A stretch of 64,000 bases of DNA from JAWLBM01 sp041687675 (GCA_041687675.1 JAWLBM010000017.1:1-64000), one strand, 5' to 3'. Numbered from the stretch's first letter, positions 17,587 through 26,695 are shown. The notes: generated by a model not told the origin, from the letters alone. Program-made: numbers and translations.

Positions 17587-18126
17587 TCAGGCCGCCGGGC
17601 CGCAGGTGAGGGCGGAGAGCAGGGCGCGGATGTCGGCCTCGTCCGCCCGCGGCCCGTCGAAGGCGCGCAGGAGCACGAAGCCGCGGTCGCTGTCCACCTC
17701 GACCATCGTGGCCGTGCGGCCGCTCTCGACCCGCTGCAGCCGCATCCGCTCCACGTCGCCCGGGCGGCCGACGACGAGGTCGAGCCTGCCGTCCGCGACC
17801 GAGCCGTGCTCGAGGCTGCCGGCGATCCCGCCGGTGCCGGCGGCGACGGCGATCGTCCAGACGTCGGGCGGCATCTGGCCGGCGATCTCCACCGGCCCGC
17901 GCGAGACGTCGAAGGGGCAGACGGCGTGGACGAAGAAGGGGTCGAGCCCGGCCAGCACGCTGGTGTCGGCCGGGATCACCGTGACCCGGTCCGGCGGGGC
18001 CGTCCCGGCCACCCGCGCGACCGCGTCGCCCGGCGCGGCGCCCGGGACCAGGAGCACGGCGACGACGTGGACGATGCCGGCGACCACGAGGCCCGACAGG
18101 ACGGTGCGGACGAGGGTGCCGATCAT
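17587..18126 (-). CDS. DUF1254 domain protein, membrane-anchored
   Basis: 179 residues. An N-terminal membrane anchor (TLVRTVLSGLVVAGIVHVVA) precedes a periplasmic-facing DUF1254 region with DRVTVIPADTSVLAGLDPFF and AVCPFDVSRGPVEIAGQMP. The start ATG overlaps the stop of the upstream DUF1214 gene (ATGA at 18123-18126), so the two are translationally coupled. In many bacteria DUF1254 and DUF1214 occur as halves of one longer protein; here they are separate, in the order DUF1214 then DUF1254. No enzyme activity is established for the family. Confidence 0.8.
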   Translation of the reverse strand: MIGTLVRTVLSGLVVAGIVHVVAVLLVPGAAPGDAVARVAGTAPPDRVTVIPADTSVLAGLDPFFVHAVCPFDVSRGPVEIAGQMPPDVWTIAVAAGTGGIAGSLEHGSVADGRLDLVVGRPGDVERMRLQRVESGRTATMVEVDSDRGFVLLRAFDGPRADEADIRALLSALTCGPAA

Positions 18127-18698
18127 CGTCCGCCCCCCATGGTGCACCCGGACAGGCGGACTGTGGGAAGCCGCTCCGCCGGCGGCAGGTCGGCGGCGAC
18201 GCCCGGCTCGTAGATGCGCAGCGTGAAGACGAGCCCGGCAAGGTCCGCCGCCGGCACGAAGTTGCCGGGCCGCGCGGTGGGGCCGACCACGACCTCGATG
18301 CCGCCGGCGTGGTCGTAGATCACGTCGCGGCTGGTGAAGCCGATGCGCCCGGCCGGGTTCGTCGGCGGCCGGCCCTGGCGGTCGGTCACCGCCAGCGTCC
18401 ACAGCGGCGCGGACGGGGCCGGCCCCGTCACCCGGTAGTGGCAGCGCGGATCGAGCGGCCGCCCGTCCGCGTCGGACGTCGCGACCAGCGCCACCCCCTC
18501 GGCCGGCCCGAGCGGCAGCCCCCCGGCCCGCGCGGCCCGCGCCGCCGCATAGGGGTCGCTCGCCGCCCCGGCGACCCGCCAGGGCCCGAGGTGGGGCGTG
18601 AGGTCCAGCCGCGGGTCGCCGAGCGCCAGCCAGACCGACCCGAGCCCGAGGCCCGCTCCGATCACGGCGACGACGAGGAGACGGACGACGAGGAACAT
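18123..18698 (-). CDS. DUF1214 domain protein, membrane-anchored
   Basis: 191 residues from ATG 18698. The first 25 residues (MFLVVRLLVVAVIGAGLGLG) are a membrane anchor. The following domain matches DUF1214: DPYAAARAARAGGLPLGPAEG, a central CHYRVTGPAPSAPLWTLAVT, NPAGRIGFTSRDVIYD, and RPGNFVPAADLAGLVFTLRIYE before a terminal Cys. It is coupled to the DUF1254 gene by a 4-base overlap. No good ribosome site precedes the chosen start; an earlier in-frame ATG at 18752 would add 18 Arg/Pro-rich residues and seems unlikely. Confidence 0.82.
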   Translation of the reverse strand: MFLVVRLLVVAVIGAGLGLGSVWLALGDPRLDLTPHLGPWRVAGAASDPYAAARAARAGGLPLGPAEGVALVATSDADGRPLDPRCHYRVTGPAPSAPLWTLAVTDRQGRPPTNPAGRIGFTSRDVIYDHAGGIEVVVGPTARPGNFVPAADLAGLVFTLRIYEPGVAADLPPAERLPTVRLSGCTMGGGR

Positions 18699-18789
18699 GG
18701 GCGGCGGGCGGATCCGTGGACGAGGCGCGCGGCAGGGTACAGGCAGCGGCACCCGATTCCCATAGCGGGAGCCGGCGCCCGCCAGCCGC

Positions 18790-19581
18790 TCAGCCGGCGA
18801 GGCTCATCGGCTCGGCGTCGGCGACGACCACCCGGACGCCCGCGTCGACCAGCATCGCGTGGTCGGCGTCGGAGATGCCGGAATCGGTCACCAGCGTGCC
18901 GATGCGCGACAGCGACAGCACGTGGTGGCGGGTGCGCACGGCGAACTTCCGGCTGTCGGCGAGCACCACCACCTCGTCGGTCCTCGGCACCAGCCGCTCG
19001 ATCTCGCGGGCGATCAGCGGGCTCGATTCCATCAGCCCGCTGGCGTCGATCGCCTGCGCGCCGAGGAAGAACTTGGAGGCGTAGAACTCCGGCGGGCCGG
19101 CGTTCGGGGCGTAGAGGATCCCCGGCTCCCGGTAGAGGTCGCCGCCCGAGACGGTGAGATGGCAGACTCCCTCGGCGGCGAGCGCGGCCGCGATCGGCAT
19201 GGAGTTGGTGTAGATCCTGAGGTTCCTGCGGGCGATGTGCTGGGCGAACAGGAAGCAGGTCGAGCCGCCGTGGATCATGATGGCGTCGCCGTCCCGCACC
19301 AGCGCCTGCGCCTCGGCGGCGATGGCGGCCTTGGCCTCGACAGCGATCATCCGGTTCTCGTCGAAGGGGCGTGCGGCGGTCCGCTCGAGCGCGCCGTATC
19401 CCTCGACCGCGGCGATGCCGCCGAACACTTTGCGCACCGACCCGAGGTCGTGCAGCTTGGCGATGTCGCGGCGCACGGTGGCGGGGGAGGTGTCGAGCAG
19501 GGCGGTGAGCTCGTGGACGGTAGCGAAGGGCCGGTCGCGCAGGAACTCCAGGATCGCCCGCCTGCGGTCATTCTGGCTCAT
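18790..19581 (-). CDS. DeoR-family regulator of the rhamnose locus (RhaR-like)
   Basis: 263 residues from ATG 19581. The N-terminal DeoR winged helix reads RRRAILEFLRDRPFATVHEL then DTSPATVRRDIAKLHDLGSV. The C-terminal DeoRC sensor domain (about 75-235) resembles ribose-phosphate-isomerase-like folds and normally senses a phosphorylated sugar intermediate; it contains DAIMIHGGSTCFLFAQHI. It is divergent from the sugar ABC transporter and rhamnose catabolic genes, so it is probably the repressor equivalent to RhaR of Rhizobium leguminosarum. Inverted and direct repeats in the 215-base divergent spacer are plausible operators. Confidence 0.82.
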   Translation of the reverse strand: MSQNDRRRAILEFLRDRPFATVHELTALLDTSPATVRRDIAKLHDLGSVRKVFGGIAAVEGYGALERTAARPFDENRMIAVEAKAAIAAEAQALVRDGDAIMIHGGSTCFLFAQHIARRNLRIYTNSMPIAAALAAEGVCHLTVSGGDLYREPGILYAPNAGPPEFYASKFFLGAQAIDASGLMESSPLIAREIERLVPRTDEVVVLADSRKFAVRTRHHVLSLSRIGTLVTDSGISDADHAMLVDAGVRVVVADAEPMSLAG

Positions 19582-19624
19582 GGTCCCGCCCCGAACCGTT
19601 GTCGTGATCATCCGCGATCACTTT

Positions 19625-19653
19625 TGCAGTGCAATAATCATCTTTGCACTGCA
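19625..19653. promoter_or_regulatory. Inverted-repeat operator candidate for the DeoR regulator
   Basis: TGCAGTGCAA (19625-19634) and TTGCACTGCA (19644-19653) are perfect inverted 10-mers separated by 9 bases, so the half-site centres are 19 bases apart, close to two helical turns. They lie between the divergent regulator and transporter genes. The direct repeat TCCGCGATCA (19611-19620 and 19705-19714) flanks them and may be a second site. Confidence 0.5.
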
Positions 19654-19697
19654 GCACACTTGCATGTCCAGATTTTTCCTGCGCGACCGGGCGGATG

Positions 19698-19726
19698 TTG
19701 ACGGTCCGCGATCATCCGTGTTTAAA
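19698..19726 (+). promoter_or_regulatory. Sigma-70-type promoter of the rhamnose transport operon
   Basis: TTGACG (19698-19703) and TTTAAA (19721-19726) are spaced by 17 bases, predicting a start near 19733 and a leader of about 64 nt to the ATG at 19797. The repeat CGATCATCCG lies in the spacer, so a bound repressor would block polymerase. Confidence 0.5.
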
Positions 19727-19796
19727 GATAATCAAGGCGGCCGCAGCTGTAAACACGCGAAACGCGGGACGGCGGGGCCGCCGGGGGAGGACATCG

Positions 19797-21359
19797 ATGC
19801 AGCGGACGGTCGAAGCGGCGTCCCCGGGCGGGACCCCCTCTGGCGGTGGCGACGGCGCGCCGCTGCTCGAGCTCTCGGGCATGACCAAGTCCTTCTCGGG
19901 CGTCACCGTGCTCGAGGACGTCTCCTTCGATGTCCGCGCCGGCGAGGTCCACGCGCTCCTCGGCGAGAACGGCGCCGGCAAGTCGACCCTCATCAAGATC
20001 GCCGCCGGCGTCCACCGGCCCGACCGCGGCTCCATCCGGATCGGCGGCCGCGAGGTGTCCTTCGCCTCGCCGCGCGACGCCCGCGCAGGCGGCATCGCCG
20101 TCGTCTACCAGGAACTCCTGCTCTTCCCCGAGCTCACCGTTGCCGAGAACATCTTCATCGGCCACGGGCCGCGCACCGCGGCCGGCACCCTCGACTGGCG
20201 GCGGATGCGCGAGCGCGCCCGCGAGCTCCTCGACGACCTCGACAGCCAGCACCTCGACGTCGACGCCCGCGTCGGCGGCCTCTCCGTCGCCAACCGCCAG
20301 CGGGTGGAGATCGCCAAGGCGCTGTCGCAGGACGCGCGCGTGCTGATCATGGACGAGCCGACTGCCTCGCTCGCCGAGGCGGACGTGCAGCAGCTGATCC
20401 AGATCGTCCGGACGCTGCGCCAGCGCGGCGTCGGCATCGCCTATGTGAGCCACAAGCTGCCCGAGGTCTTCGCGCTCGCCGACCGGGTGACCGTGCTGCG
20501 CGACGGCCGCCTCGTCGGCACCGAGCCGATCGCCGCGATGGACGAGCGCAAGGTCGTCTCGATGATGGTCGGCCGCTCGATCGACCAGCTGTTCCCCAAG
20601 GTGCCGACCAGGCTCGGCGAGGTGATGCTCGAGGCGCGGGGCGTCTGCCACGCCGGCGTGGTCCGCGACGTCTCCTTCCAGCTGCGGGCCGGGGAGATCC
20701 TCGGCATCGCCGGCCTCGTCGGCTCCGGCCGGACGGAGCTGGCGCTGACCCTCTTCGGCCTCACCCCGGCCACCTCCGGCGAGATCCTGGTCGGCGGCAG
20801 CCCCGTCGCGGTGACCAGCCCCGACCAGGCCCGCGAGCTCGGCATCGCCTACGTGCCCGAGGACCGCGGCCTGCAGGGGCTCGTCAAGCCGCAGACCATT
20901 GCCGAGAACATCGCCCATACGATGCTGGAGCGGCTTCGCCGCGGCTTCCTCGTCGACCGGGCCCGGGAGACCGCGCTCGCCCGCCACTTCATCGAGGCGC
21001 TCGGCATCCGCGCGCGGGGGCCGGGGCAGGTGGTCGGCCAGCTCTCCGGCGGCAACCAGCAGAAGGTGGTGCTCGCCAAGTGGCTCGCCATCGAGCCGCG
21101 CATCCTGATCATGGACGAGCCCACCCGCGGCATCGACGTCGGCGCCAAGTCGGAGATCCACGCGCTGATGTCGAAGCTCGCCAGCGAGGGCCTCGCCATC
21201 CTGATGATCTCCTCCGAACTGCCCGAGGTGCTCGGCATGTCCGACCGCGTGCTGGTGATGAACGGCGGCCGCGTCGTCGCCGAGTTCGATGGGTCCGAGG
21301 CGACCCAGGAGGCGGTCGGCCAGGCGATGACCCTCACCCACCAGAGGGGGGCCGCATGA
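19797..21359 (+). CDS. Sugar (rhamnose) ABC transporter ATP-binding protein
   Basis: 520 residues with two nucleotide-binding domains in tandem, as in RbsA/XylG/RhaT-type importers. Domain 1 has Walker A GENGAGKST, a weak signature LSVANRQ and Walker B VLIMDEPTASL. Domain 2 has a degenerate Walker A (GLVGSGRTE), a full signature LSGGNQQ and ILIMDEPTRGID. ATG 19797 is chosen because GGGGGAGG lies 6 bases upstream; earlier in-frame codons fall in the promoter region. Its stop overlaps the start of the first permease gene (ATGA). Rhamnose specificity is inferred from the downstream aldolase and isomerase; it corresponds to R. leguminosarum RhaT. Confidence 0.9.
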   Translation: MQRTVEAASPGGTPSGGGDGAPLLELSGMTKSFSGVTVLEDVSFDVRAGEVHALLGENGAGKSTLIKIAAGVHRPDRGSIRIGGREVSFASPRDARAGGIAVVYQELLLFPELTVAENIFIGHGPRTAAGTLDWRRMRERARELLDDLDSQHLDVDARVGGLSVANRQRVEIAKALSQDARVLIMDEPTASLAEADVQQLIQIVRTLRQRGVGIAYVSHKLPEVFALADRVTVLRDGRLVGTEPIAAMDERKVVSMMVGRSIDQLFPKVPTRLGEVMLEARGVCHAGVVRDVSFQLRAGEILGIAGLVGSGRTELALTLFGLTPATSGEILVGGSPVAVTSPDQARELGIAYVPEDRGLQGLVKPQTIAENIAHTMLERLRRGFLVDRARETALARHFIEALGIRARGPGQVVGQLSGGNQQKVVLAKWLAIEPRILIMDEPTRGIDVGAKSEIHALMSKLASEGLAILMISSELPEVLGMSDRVLVMNGGRVVAEFDGSEATQEAVGQAMTLTHQRGAA

Positions 21360-22342
21360 CCGCCGCCGAAGTCGCCCGCCCGCCGCGGCCCTCGCTGGTC
21401 AGCCGGACCCTCGAGGCCTATGGCCAGGAGATCGTGGTGTTCGCCGCGATCGCGGTGCTGTTCGTCGTCGTCGGCTCGGTGAACCCGCGCTTCCTCTCCG
21501 ATTCCAACCTGATCAGCATCTTCTCCGGCAACGCCTACATCGCGGTGGCGGCGATCGGCATGTCGCTCGTCATCATCACCGGCCACATCGACGTCTCGGT
21601 CGGCTCGCTGATCGGCGCGCTCGCCACCATCGCCGGCACGCTGGCGGTGAGCGGCTACCCGGTCTGGGTCGCCTGGGTGGTGCCGGTGCTGGTCGGGATG
21701 GCGGTCAACGCCATGGTCGGCGCGGTGATCGCCTATGTGAAGATCCCCTCGATCGTGGTCACCCTCGGCATGCTGTCGATCCTCAAGGGCGGGCTCATCA
21801 GCCTCACCGGCGGCGCCTGGATCACCGACATGCCGCCGGCCTTCTTCATCGCCCAGCAGCGCTGGTTCGGCATCCCCAGCCCGATCTGGTTCATGGTGGC
21901 GCTGACGGCGGTGGTGGCGCTGTGGATGCGCCATTCGCCGACCGCGCGGATGTTCTACGCCGTCGGCGGCAACGCCGAGGCGGCGCGGGCGACCGGCATC
22001 AGCCCGGAGCGGACGACGGTGATCGCCTTCACCCTGCACGGCCTGTTCGCCGGCATCGCGGCCCTGCTGTTCGCCACCCAGCTGCAGGTGATCCAGTCGA
22101 CCGTGCCGCCCAACCTCGAGCTCACCGTGATCACCGCGGCGGTGATCGGCGGCGTCTCCATCCTCGGCGGCACCGGGACGGTTGTCGGCTCGACGCTGGC
22201 GGCGATCCTCTTCGCCTGCATCGGCTCGGCGCTCGTCTTCCTGAACGTCTCGGCCTACTGGCTTAAGGCGGTGATCGGCCTCCTCATCCTCGCCACTGTG
22301 CTCGCCGACATGGCGCGGCGGCGCCGCTATCGCCGGATATGA
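21356..22342 (+). CDS. Sugar (rhamnose) ABC transporter permease 1
   Basis: 328 residues with about eight to ten membrane segments, of the RbsC/AraH (BPD_transp_2) family. Typical motifs: GMSLVIITGHIDVSVGSLIG near residue 75, the cytoplasmic loop YAVGGNAEAARATGISPERT that contacts the ATPase, and VIGGVSILGGTGTVVGSTLA near the end. The start overlaps the ATPase stop by four bases, indicating coupling. It is equivalent to RhaP in the rhizobial rhamnose transporter. Confidence 0.9.
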   Translation: MTAAEVARPPRPSLVSRTLEAYGQEIVVFAAIAVLFVVVGSVNPRFLSDSNLISIFSGNAYIAVAAIGMSLVIITGHIDVSVGSLIGALATIAGTLAVSGYPVWVAWVVPVLVGMAVNAMVGAVIAYVKIPSIVVTLGMLSILKGGLISLTGGAWITDMPPAFFIAQQRWFGIPSPIWFMVALTAVVALWMRHSPTARMFYAVGGNAEAARATGISPERTTVIAFTLHGLFAGIAALLFATQLQVIQSTVPPNLELTVITAAVIGGVSILGGTGTVVGSTLAAILFACIGSALVFLNVSAYWLKAVIGLLILATVLADMARRRRYRRI

Positions 22343-22352
22343 GGGGCGCACG

Positions 22353-23288
22353 ATGAAGGTCCTCCGCCACGAGACGGTGCTCGCGATCCTGCTGGCGATC
22401 GCCCTCGCGATCCTCGCCGCGCAGTCGGACCGCTTCTTCACCGTCGACAACCTCCTGAACCAGGGCCGGCTGATGGCCGAGGTGGGGCTCGTCGCCCTGG
22501 TGATGACCTTCGTCATCGTCTCCGCCGGCATCGACCTCTCGGTCGGCTCGATCTTCGGGCTGGTGGCGATCCTGCTCGGGGTGTTCTGGCAGAACGTCGG
22601 GATGCCGCTGCCGCTGGCGATCGTCGCGGCGATCGTCGTCGGCGTCGTCGCCGGCCTCGCCAACGGCTGGGTGATTACCCGCTTCAAGGTGCCGCCGCTG
22701 GTGGCGACGCTGGCGACGCTGGCGCTCTACCGCGGGCTCGCCGAGGGCATCAGCCAGGCGCGCTCGGTGCGCGGCTATCCCGAGTGGTTCTTCGTCCTCG
22801 GCCAGGGGGAGGTGCTCGGCGTTCCGACGCAGCTGTGGGTGTTTGCCGTCTTCGCCGTCGTCGCCTCGGTGATCCTCGGCCTCTCGCCCTTCGGCCGGGC
22901 GACCTATGCGATCGGTTCCAACGCGGTTGCGGCGCGCTTCTCCGGCATCCGCGTCGACCGGACGATCCTCGCCATCTACGCCGCCTCGGGACTGATGTCG
23001 GCGATCGCCGCCGTGATCTTCGTCTCGCGCGTGTCGACCACCCGGTCCGACATGGGCACCGGCCTCGAACTCGACGTCATCACCGCGGTGGTGCTCGGCG
23101 GCACTTCGATCTTCGGCGGCCGCGGCACCGTGATCGGCACGGTCCTCGGGGTGATGCTCATCCAGGCGCTGAAGAACGGGCTGGCGCTGTCGGGCGTCAA
23201 GGGCGACGGCACGATCGTGGTGATCGGCTTCGTCCTGATCGCCAGCATCGTCTTCAGCAATCTCTTCAGGAGGAACAGCGACGGCTGA
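22353..23288 (+). CDS. Sugar (rhamnose) ABC transporter permease 2
   Basis: 311 residues, the second BPD_transp_2 membrane subunit; a heterodimer with the preceding permease is expected. Motifs: FVIVSAGIDLSVGSIFGLVA, the ATPase-contact loop YAIGSNAVAARFSGIRVDRT and LGGTSIFGGRGTVIGTVLGV. It lies 10 bases after permease 1, with GAGGGG before the ATG. It is equivalent to RhaQ. Confidence 0.9.
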   Translation: MKVLRHETVLAILLAIALAILAAQSDRFFTVDNLLNQGRLMAEVGLVALVMTFVIVSAGIDLSVGSIFGLVAILLGVFWQNVGMPLPLAIVAAIVVGVVAGLANGWVITRFKVPPLVATLATLALYRGLAEGISQARSVRGYPEWFFVLGQGEVLGVPTQLWVFAVFAVVASVILGLSPFGRATYAIGSNAVAARFSGIRVDRTILAIYAASGLMSAIAAVIFVSRVSTTRSDMGTGLELDVITAVVLGGTSIFGGRGTVIGTVLGVMLIQALKNGLALSGVKGDGTIVVIGFVLIASIVFSNLFRRNSDG

Positions 23289-23349
23289 CAAAACCGCCGG
23301 GGCCGCCGTCGATTTTCTGAAGGACCCGGCAACAAGAGGAGACGGACTG

Positions 23350-24453
23350 ATGTGGAGGACTTCCCTTCTCGCGGCCGCTGCCGTGTCGCTGCTGTCCGGC
23401 AGCGCCCTTGCCGCGACCTGGACCGGCGGGGACGACCTGCCGACCAACCCGCTCGCCTGCGACGGCGCCGCCGCCGCGGCCGAGGCCAAGCCCTATGACG
23501 GCGGGACGCCGACCAACGCGCCCGACCGCAAGGGCAAGGAGATCACCGTCGTCGACGTGCCGAAGCTGATCGGCATCGGCTACTTCAACGCCACCTCCAA
23601 GGGCATCGCCGACGCGGCCGCCGAACTCGGCAACGTCAAGGTGACCACCGACGGCCCGACCAAGGCCAACATCGACGAGCAGATCACCTTCATCGACAAC
23701 TACATCACCTCGGGCGTCGACGGCATCCTGTTCGCCGCCAACGACCCGGTGGCGATCGCCCCGGTGCTGAAGAAGGCGCTCGAGCGCGGCATCAACGTGG
23801 TCGGCTACGACGCCAACTCGACGCCGGACGCGCGGCAGTGGTTCGTCAACCAGGCCGAGTTCAACGGCATCGCCAAGTCGCTCGTCGACCGGATGGCCGC
23901 GGAGATCGGCGGCGAGGGCGGCATCGCCATCGTCACCTCCACCTTCACCACGCCCAACCAGGCCCGCTGGATCGCCGAGATGGCGGACTACGCGGAGAAG
24001 TGCCATCCGAACCTGAACTGGCTGGAGACCGTGGAGGCCCAGGAGGACAACGTGCTGTCCTTCAACCAGGCGACCACGCTGATCAACAAGTACGGCGACG
24101 AGCTGAAGGGCATCTTCGGAATGACCTCGGTGGCGACCCCCGCCAGCGCCGAGGCGGTCACCCAGGCCGGCCAGTGCGGCAACGTCGCCGTCGTCGGCCT
24201 CGCCACGCCCAACGCCATGAAGCCCTACGTCGAGAGCGGCTGCGTGGAGTCCGTGGTGCTGTGGAACCCCGTCGACCTCGGCTACGCCGCCATGCAGGTG
24301 CTGCGCAAGGTGGCCGACGGCGAGCTGCAGCCGGGCGCGACCTCGGTCGAGGCCGGCAAGCTCGGCGAGCTGCAGGTGATCAACGGCTCCGAGATCCTGC
24401 TCGGCGCGCCGTTCGTGTTCACCAAGGACAACGTCAACGACTTCGACTTCTGA
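23350..24453 (+). CDS. Sugar (rhamnose) ABC transporter substrate-binding protein
   Basis: 367 residues. Signal peptide MWRTSLLAAAAVSLLSGSAL, cleaved near ALA-ATW, then a periplasmic-binding-protein type I fold (Peripla_BP_4): KGIADAAAELGNVKVTTDGP, ITFIDNYITSGVDGILFAAN, INVVGYDANSTPDARQWFVN. It delivers sugar to the two permeases. AAGAGGAG precedes the ATG. In R. leguminosarum the binding protein (RhaS) is first in the operon; here it is last. The family also includes AI-2-type and other sugar receptors, so rhamnose is inferred from context. Confidence 0.88.
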   Translation: MWRTSLLAAAAVSLLSGSALAATWTGGDDLPTNPLACDGAAAAAEAKPYDGGTPTNAPDRKGKEITVVDVPKLIGIGYFNATSKGIADAAAELGNVKVTTDGPTKANIDEQITFIDNYITSGVDGILFAANDPVAIAPVLKKALERGINVVGYDANSTPDARQWFVNQAEFNGIAKSLVDRMAAEIGGEGGIAIVTSTFTTPNQARWIAEMADYAEKCHPNLNWLETVEAQEDNVLSFNQATTLINKYGDELKGIFGMTSVATPASAEAVTQAGQCGNVAVVGLATPNAMKPYVESGCVESVVLWNPVDLGYAAMQVLRKVADGELQPGATSVEAGKLGELQVINGSEILLGAPFVFTKDNVNDFDF

Positions 24454-24465
24454 TCCCGAGACTCC

Positions 24466-24491
24466 GGCCCGGCGGGCGATCCCGCCGGGCC
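24466..24491 (+). terminator. Hairpin between binding-protein gene and rhaD
   Basis: GGCCCGGCGGG and CCCGCCGGGCC form a perfect 11-bp stem with loop CGAT, 12 bases after the binding-protein stop, followed by TCTGCCCCT. There is no long T-run, so it may be a partial terminator or a 3' stabiliser that raises binding-protein mRNA. Confidence 0.6.
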
Positions 24492-24538
24492 TCTGCCCCT
24501 CCGACGCCGTTCGAGACGATTTCCGGGAGTTTCCACCG

Positions 24539-26638
24539 ATGTCCGCCACCCAAACCCGCCTCCTCGAGAGCCGCTGGGACGAGGCGCACGCCGCGGCCCT
24601 CGACGAGCCGGGCCGCCTGCTCTACCGCTCCAACCTGCTCGGGGCGGACAAGCGGATCACCAACTACGGCGGCGGCAACACCTCGGCCAAGGTGGTGCAC
24701 CGGGACCCGCTGACCGGCGAGGACGTGACGGTCCTCTGGGTGAAGGGCTCCGGCGGCGACGTCGGCACCATGAAGCGCGACGGCTTCGCCACCCTCTACA
24801 TGGACAAGCTCGAGCGGCTGCGGTCGATCTACCGCGGGCCCGACCACGAGGACGAGATGGTGGGCTATCTCCCCCACTGCACCTTCGACCTCAACCCGCG
24901 CGCGGCCTCGATCGACACGCCGCTGCACGCCTATCTTCCCTACGCCCATGTCGACCACATGCATCCGGACGCGGTGATCGCCATCGCCGCCACCGACCGC
25001 TCGCGCGAGCTCACCGCCGAGATCTACGGCGACGAGATCGGCTGGCTGCCCTGGCGGCGGCCGGGCTTCGAGCTCGGGCTGATGCTCTCGCGCTTCGCCG
25101 CCGAGAACCCGAAGGCGAGGGGCGTCGTGCTGGAGAGCCACGGCCTCTTCACCTGGGGCGACACGGCCCGCGAGTGCTACGAGACGACGCTCCGGATCAT
25201 CAACACGGCGATCGCCTATTTCGAGGAGAAGACCCGCGGCGCCGCGATCTTCGGCGGCCCGGCCGTCTCGTCGCTCGACGCGGCGGCGCGCCGTTCGGTC
25301 GCCGCCCGGCTGATGCCGGAGATCCGCGGCCGGATCGGCCGCGACGAGCGCAAGGTCGGCCACTTCGACGACAGCCCGGCGGTGCTGGAGTTCGTCAACG
25401 CGAAGGGCATGCGCGACCTCGCCCGCCTCGGCACGTCCTGCCCGGACCATTTCCTGCGCACCAAGATTCGCCCGCTGGTGCTCGACCTCGACCCGTCGGA
25501 TCCGGACCTCGACGGGCTCGTCGCAGGTCTCGACGGGGCGATCGCCGCCTACCGCGACGACTACGCCGCCTACTACGCCCGCTGCCGCCACGACGATAGC
25601 CCGGCGATGCGCGATCCCAACGCGGTGGTCTACCTCGTTCCCGGCGTCGGCATGGTCACCTTCGCCCGCGACAAGGCGACGGCGCGGATCGCCTCGGAGT
25701 TCTACGTCAATGCCATCAACGTGATGCGCGGCGCCTCCACGGTCGCCCGCTACGTCGGCCTCGCCGAGCAGGAGGCCTTCAACATCGAGTACTGGCTGCT
25801 CGAGGAGGCGAAGCTCCAGCGCATGCCGAAGCCGAAGTCGCTCGCCGGCCGGGTCGCGCTGGTCACCGGCGGCGCCGGGGGCATCGGCCGGGCGATCGCG
25901 GCGCGGCTGATGGGGGAGGGCGCCTGCGTCGTCCTCGCCGACATCGACGCCGCCTCGCTGGAGGAGACGCGGGCTGCCTTCGCGGCGAGCCACGGCGCCG
26001 ACCAGGTCAGGGCGGTGAGGGTGGACGTGACCGACGAGGCGGCGGTGATCGCGGCCTTCGCCAGCGGCTTCGCCGAGTACGGCGGGCTCGACATCCTGGT
26101 CGCCAACGCCGGCATCTCCTCCTCGGCCCCGATCGAGGACACGCCGGTGGAGATGTGGGACCGCAACCTCGACATCCTCGGCAAGGGCTACTTCCTCGCC
26201 GCCCGCGAGGCCTTCCGGCTGTTCCGCCGCCAGGGCCTCGGCGGCAACGTGGTCTTCATCGCCTCCAAGAACGGCCTCGCCGCCTCGCCCAACGCCGCCG
26301 CCTACTGCACCGCCAAGGCGGCGGAGATCCACCTTGCGCGCTGCCTCGCGCTGGAGGGGGCGGACGGCGGCATCCGCGTCAACGTGGTCAACCCGGACGC
26401 GGTGCTCCGCGGCTCCAAGATCTGGTCGAGCGACTGGCGCGAGGCCCGCGCCGCCGCCTACAACATGGCGCCGGACCAGCTCGAGGAGCATTACCGCAAG
26501 CGCTCGATGCTGAAGCGCAGCGTCTATCCCGAGGACGTCGCCGAAGCGGTCTACTTCCTCGCCTCCGACGCCTCCTCCAAGTCCACCGGCAACATCATCA
26601 ACGTCGACGCGGGGAACGCGCAGAGCTTCACGCGGTGA
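24539..26638 (+). CDS. rhaD: Bifunctional rhamnulose-1-phosphate aldolase / short-chain dehydrogenase
   Basis: 699 residues, two enzymes in one chain. Residues 1-420 are a class II aldolase domain: NYGGGNTSAKVVHRDPLTGE, HCTFDLNPRAASIDTPLHAY and metal-ligand histidines around HVDHMHPDA. It splits L-rhamnulose-1-phosphate into dihydroxyacetone phosphate and L-lactaldehyde. Residues 435-697 are a Rossmann short-chain dehydrogenase with VTGGAGGIGRAIA and catalytic YCTAK near 588, taken to oxidise L-lactaldehyde to lactate. The pair is well known in rhizobia and Bacillus (RhaD/RhaE type). The substrate must be phosphorylated, yet no rhamnulokinase gene lies nearby. Confidence 0.93.
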   Translation: MSATQTRLLESRWDEAHAAALDEPGRLLYRSNLLGADKRITNYGGGNTSAKVVHRDPLTGEDVTVLWVKGSGGDVGTMKRDGFATLYMDKLERLRSIYRGPDHEDEMVGYLPHCTFDLNPRAASIDTPLHAYLPYAHVDHMHPDAVIAIAATDRSRELTAEIYGDEIGWLPWRRPGFELGLMLSRFAAENPKARGVVLESHGLFTWGDTARECYETTLRIINTAIAYFEEKTRGAAIFGGPAVSSLDAAARRSVAARLMPEIRGRIGRDERKVGHFDDSPAVLEFVNAKGMRDLARLGTSCPDHFLRTKIRPLVLDLDPSDPDLDGLVAGLDGAIAAYRDDYAAYYARCRHDDSPAMRDPNAVVYLVPGVGMVTFARDKATARIASEFYVNAINVMRGASTVARYVGLAEQEAFNIEYWLLEEAKLQRMPKPKSLAGRVALVTGGAGGIGRAIAARLMGEGACVVLADIDAASLEETRAAFAASHGADQVRAVRVDVTDEAAVIAAFASGFAEYGGLDILVANAGISSSAPIEDTPVEMWDRNLDILGKGYFLAAREAFRLFRRQGLGGNVVFIASKNGLAASPNAAAYCTAKAAEIHLARCLALEGADGGIRVNVVNPDAVLRGSKIWSSDWREARAAAYNMAPDQLEEHYRKRSMLKRSVYPEDVAEAVYFLASDASSKSTGNIINVDAGNAQSFTR

Positions 26639-26695
26639 GGACGCGCAGGCCCCCGGCGGCGGAAACCGAGCGGGGACCCTCGCGGCCCGGGTGAC

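Noticed and set aside
19722..21341. Long minus-strand frame antisense to the ABC transporter ATPase
   Set aside because: It overlaps a protein with complete Walker and signature motifs on the plus strand and shows only low-complexity His/Asp/Ala/Arg composition.
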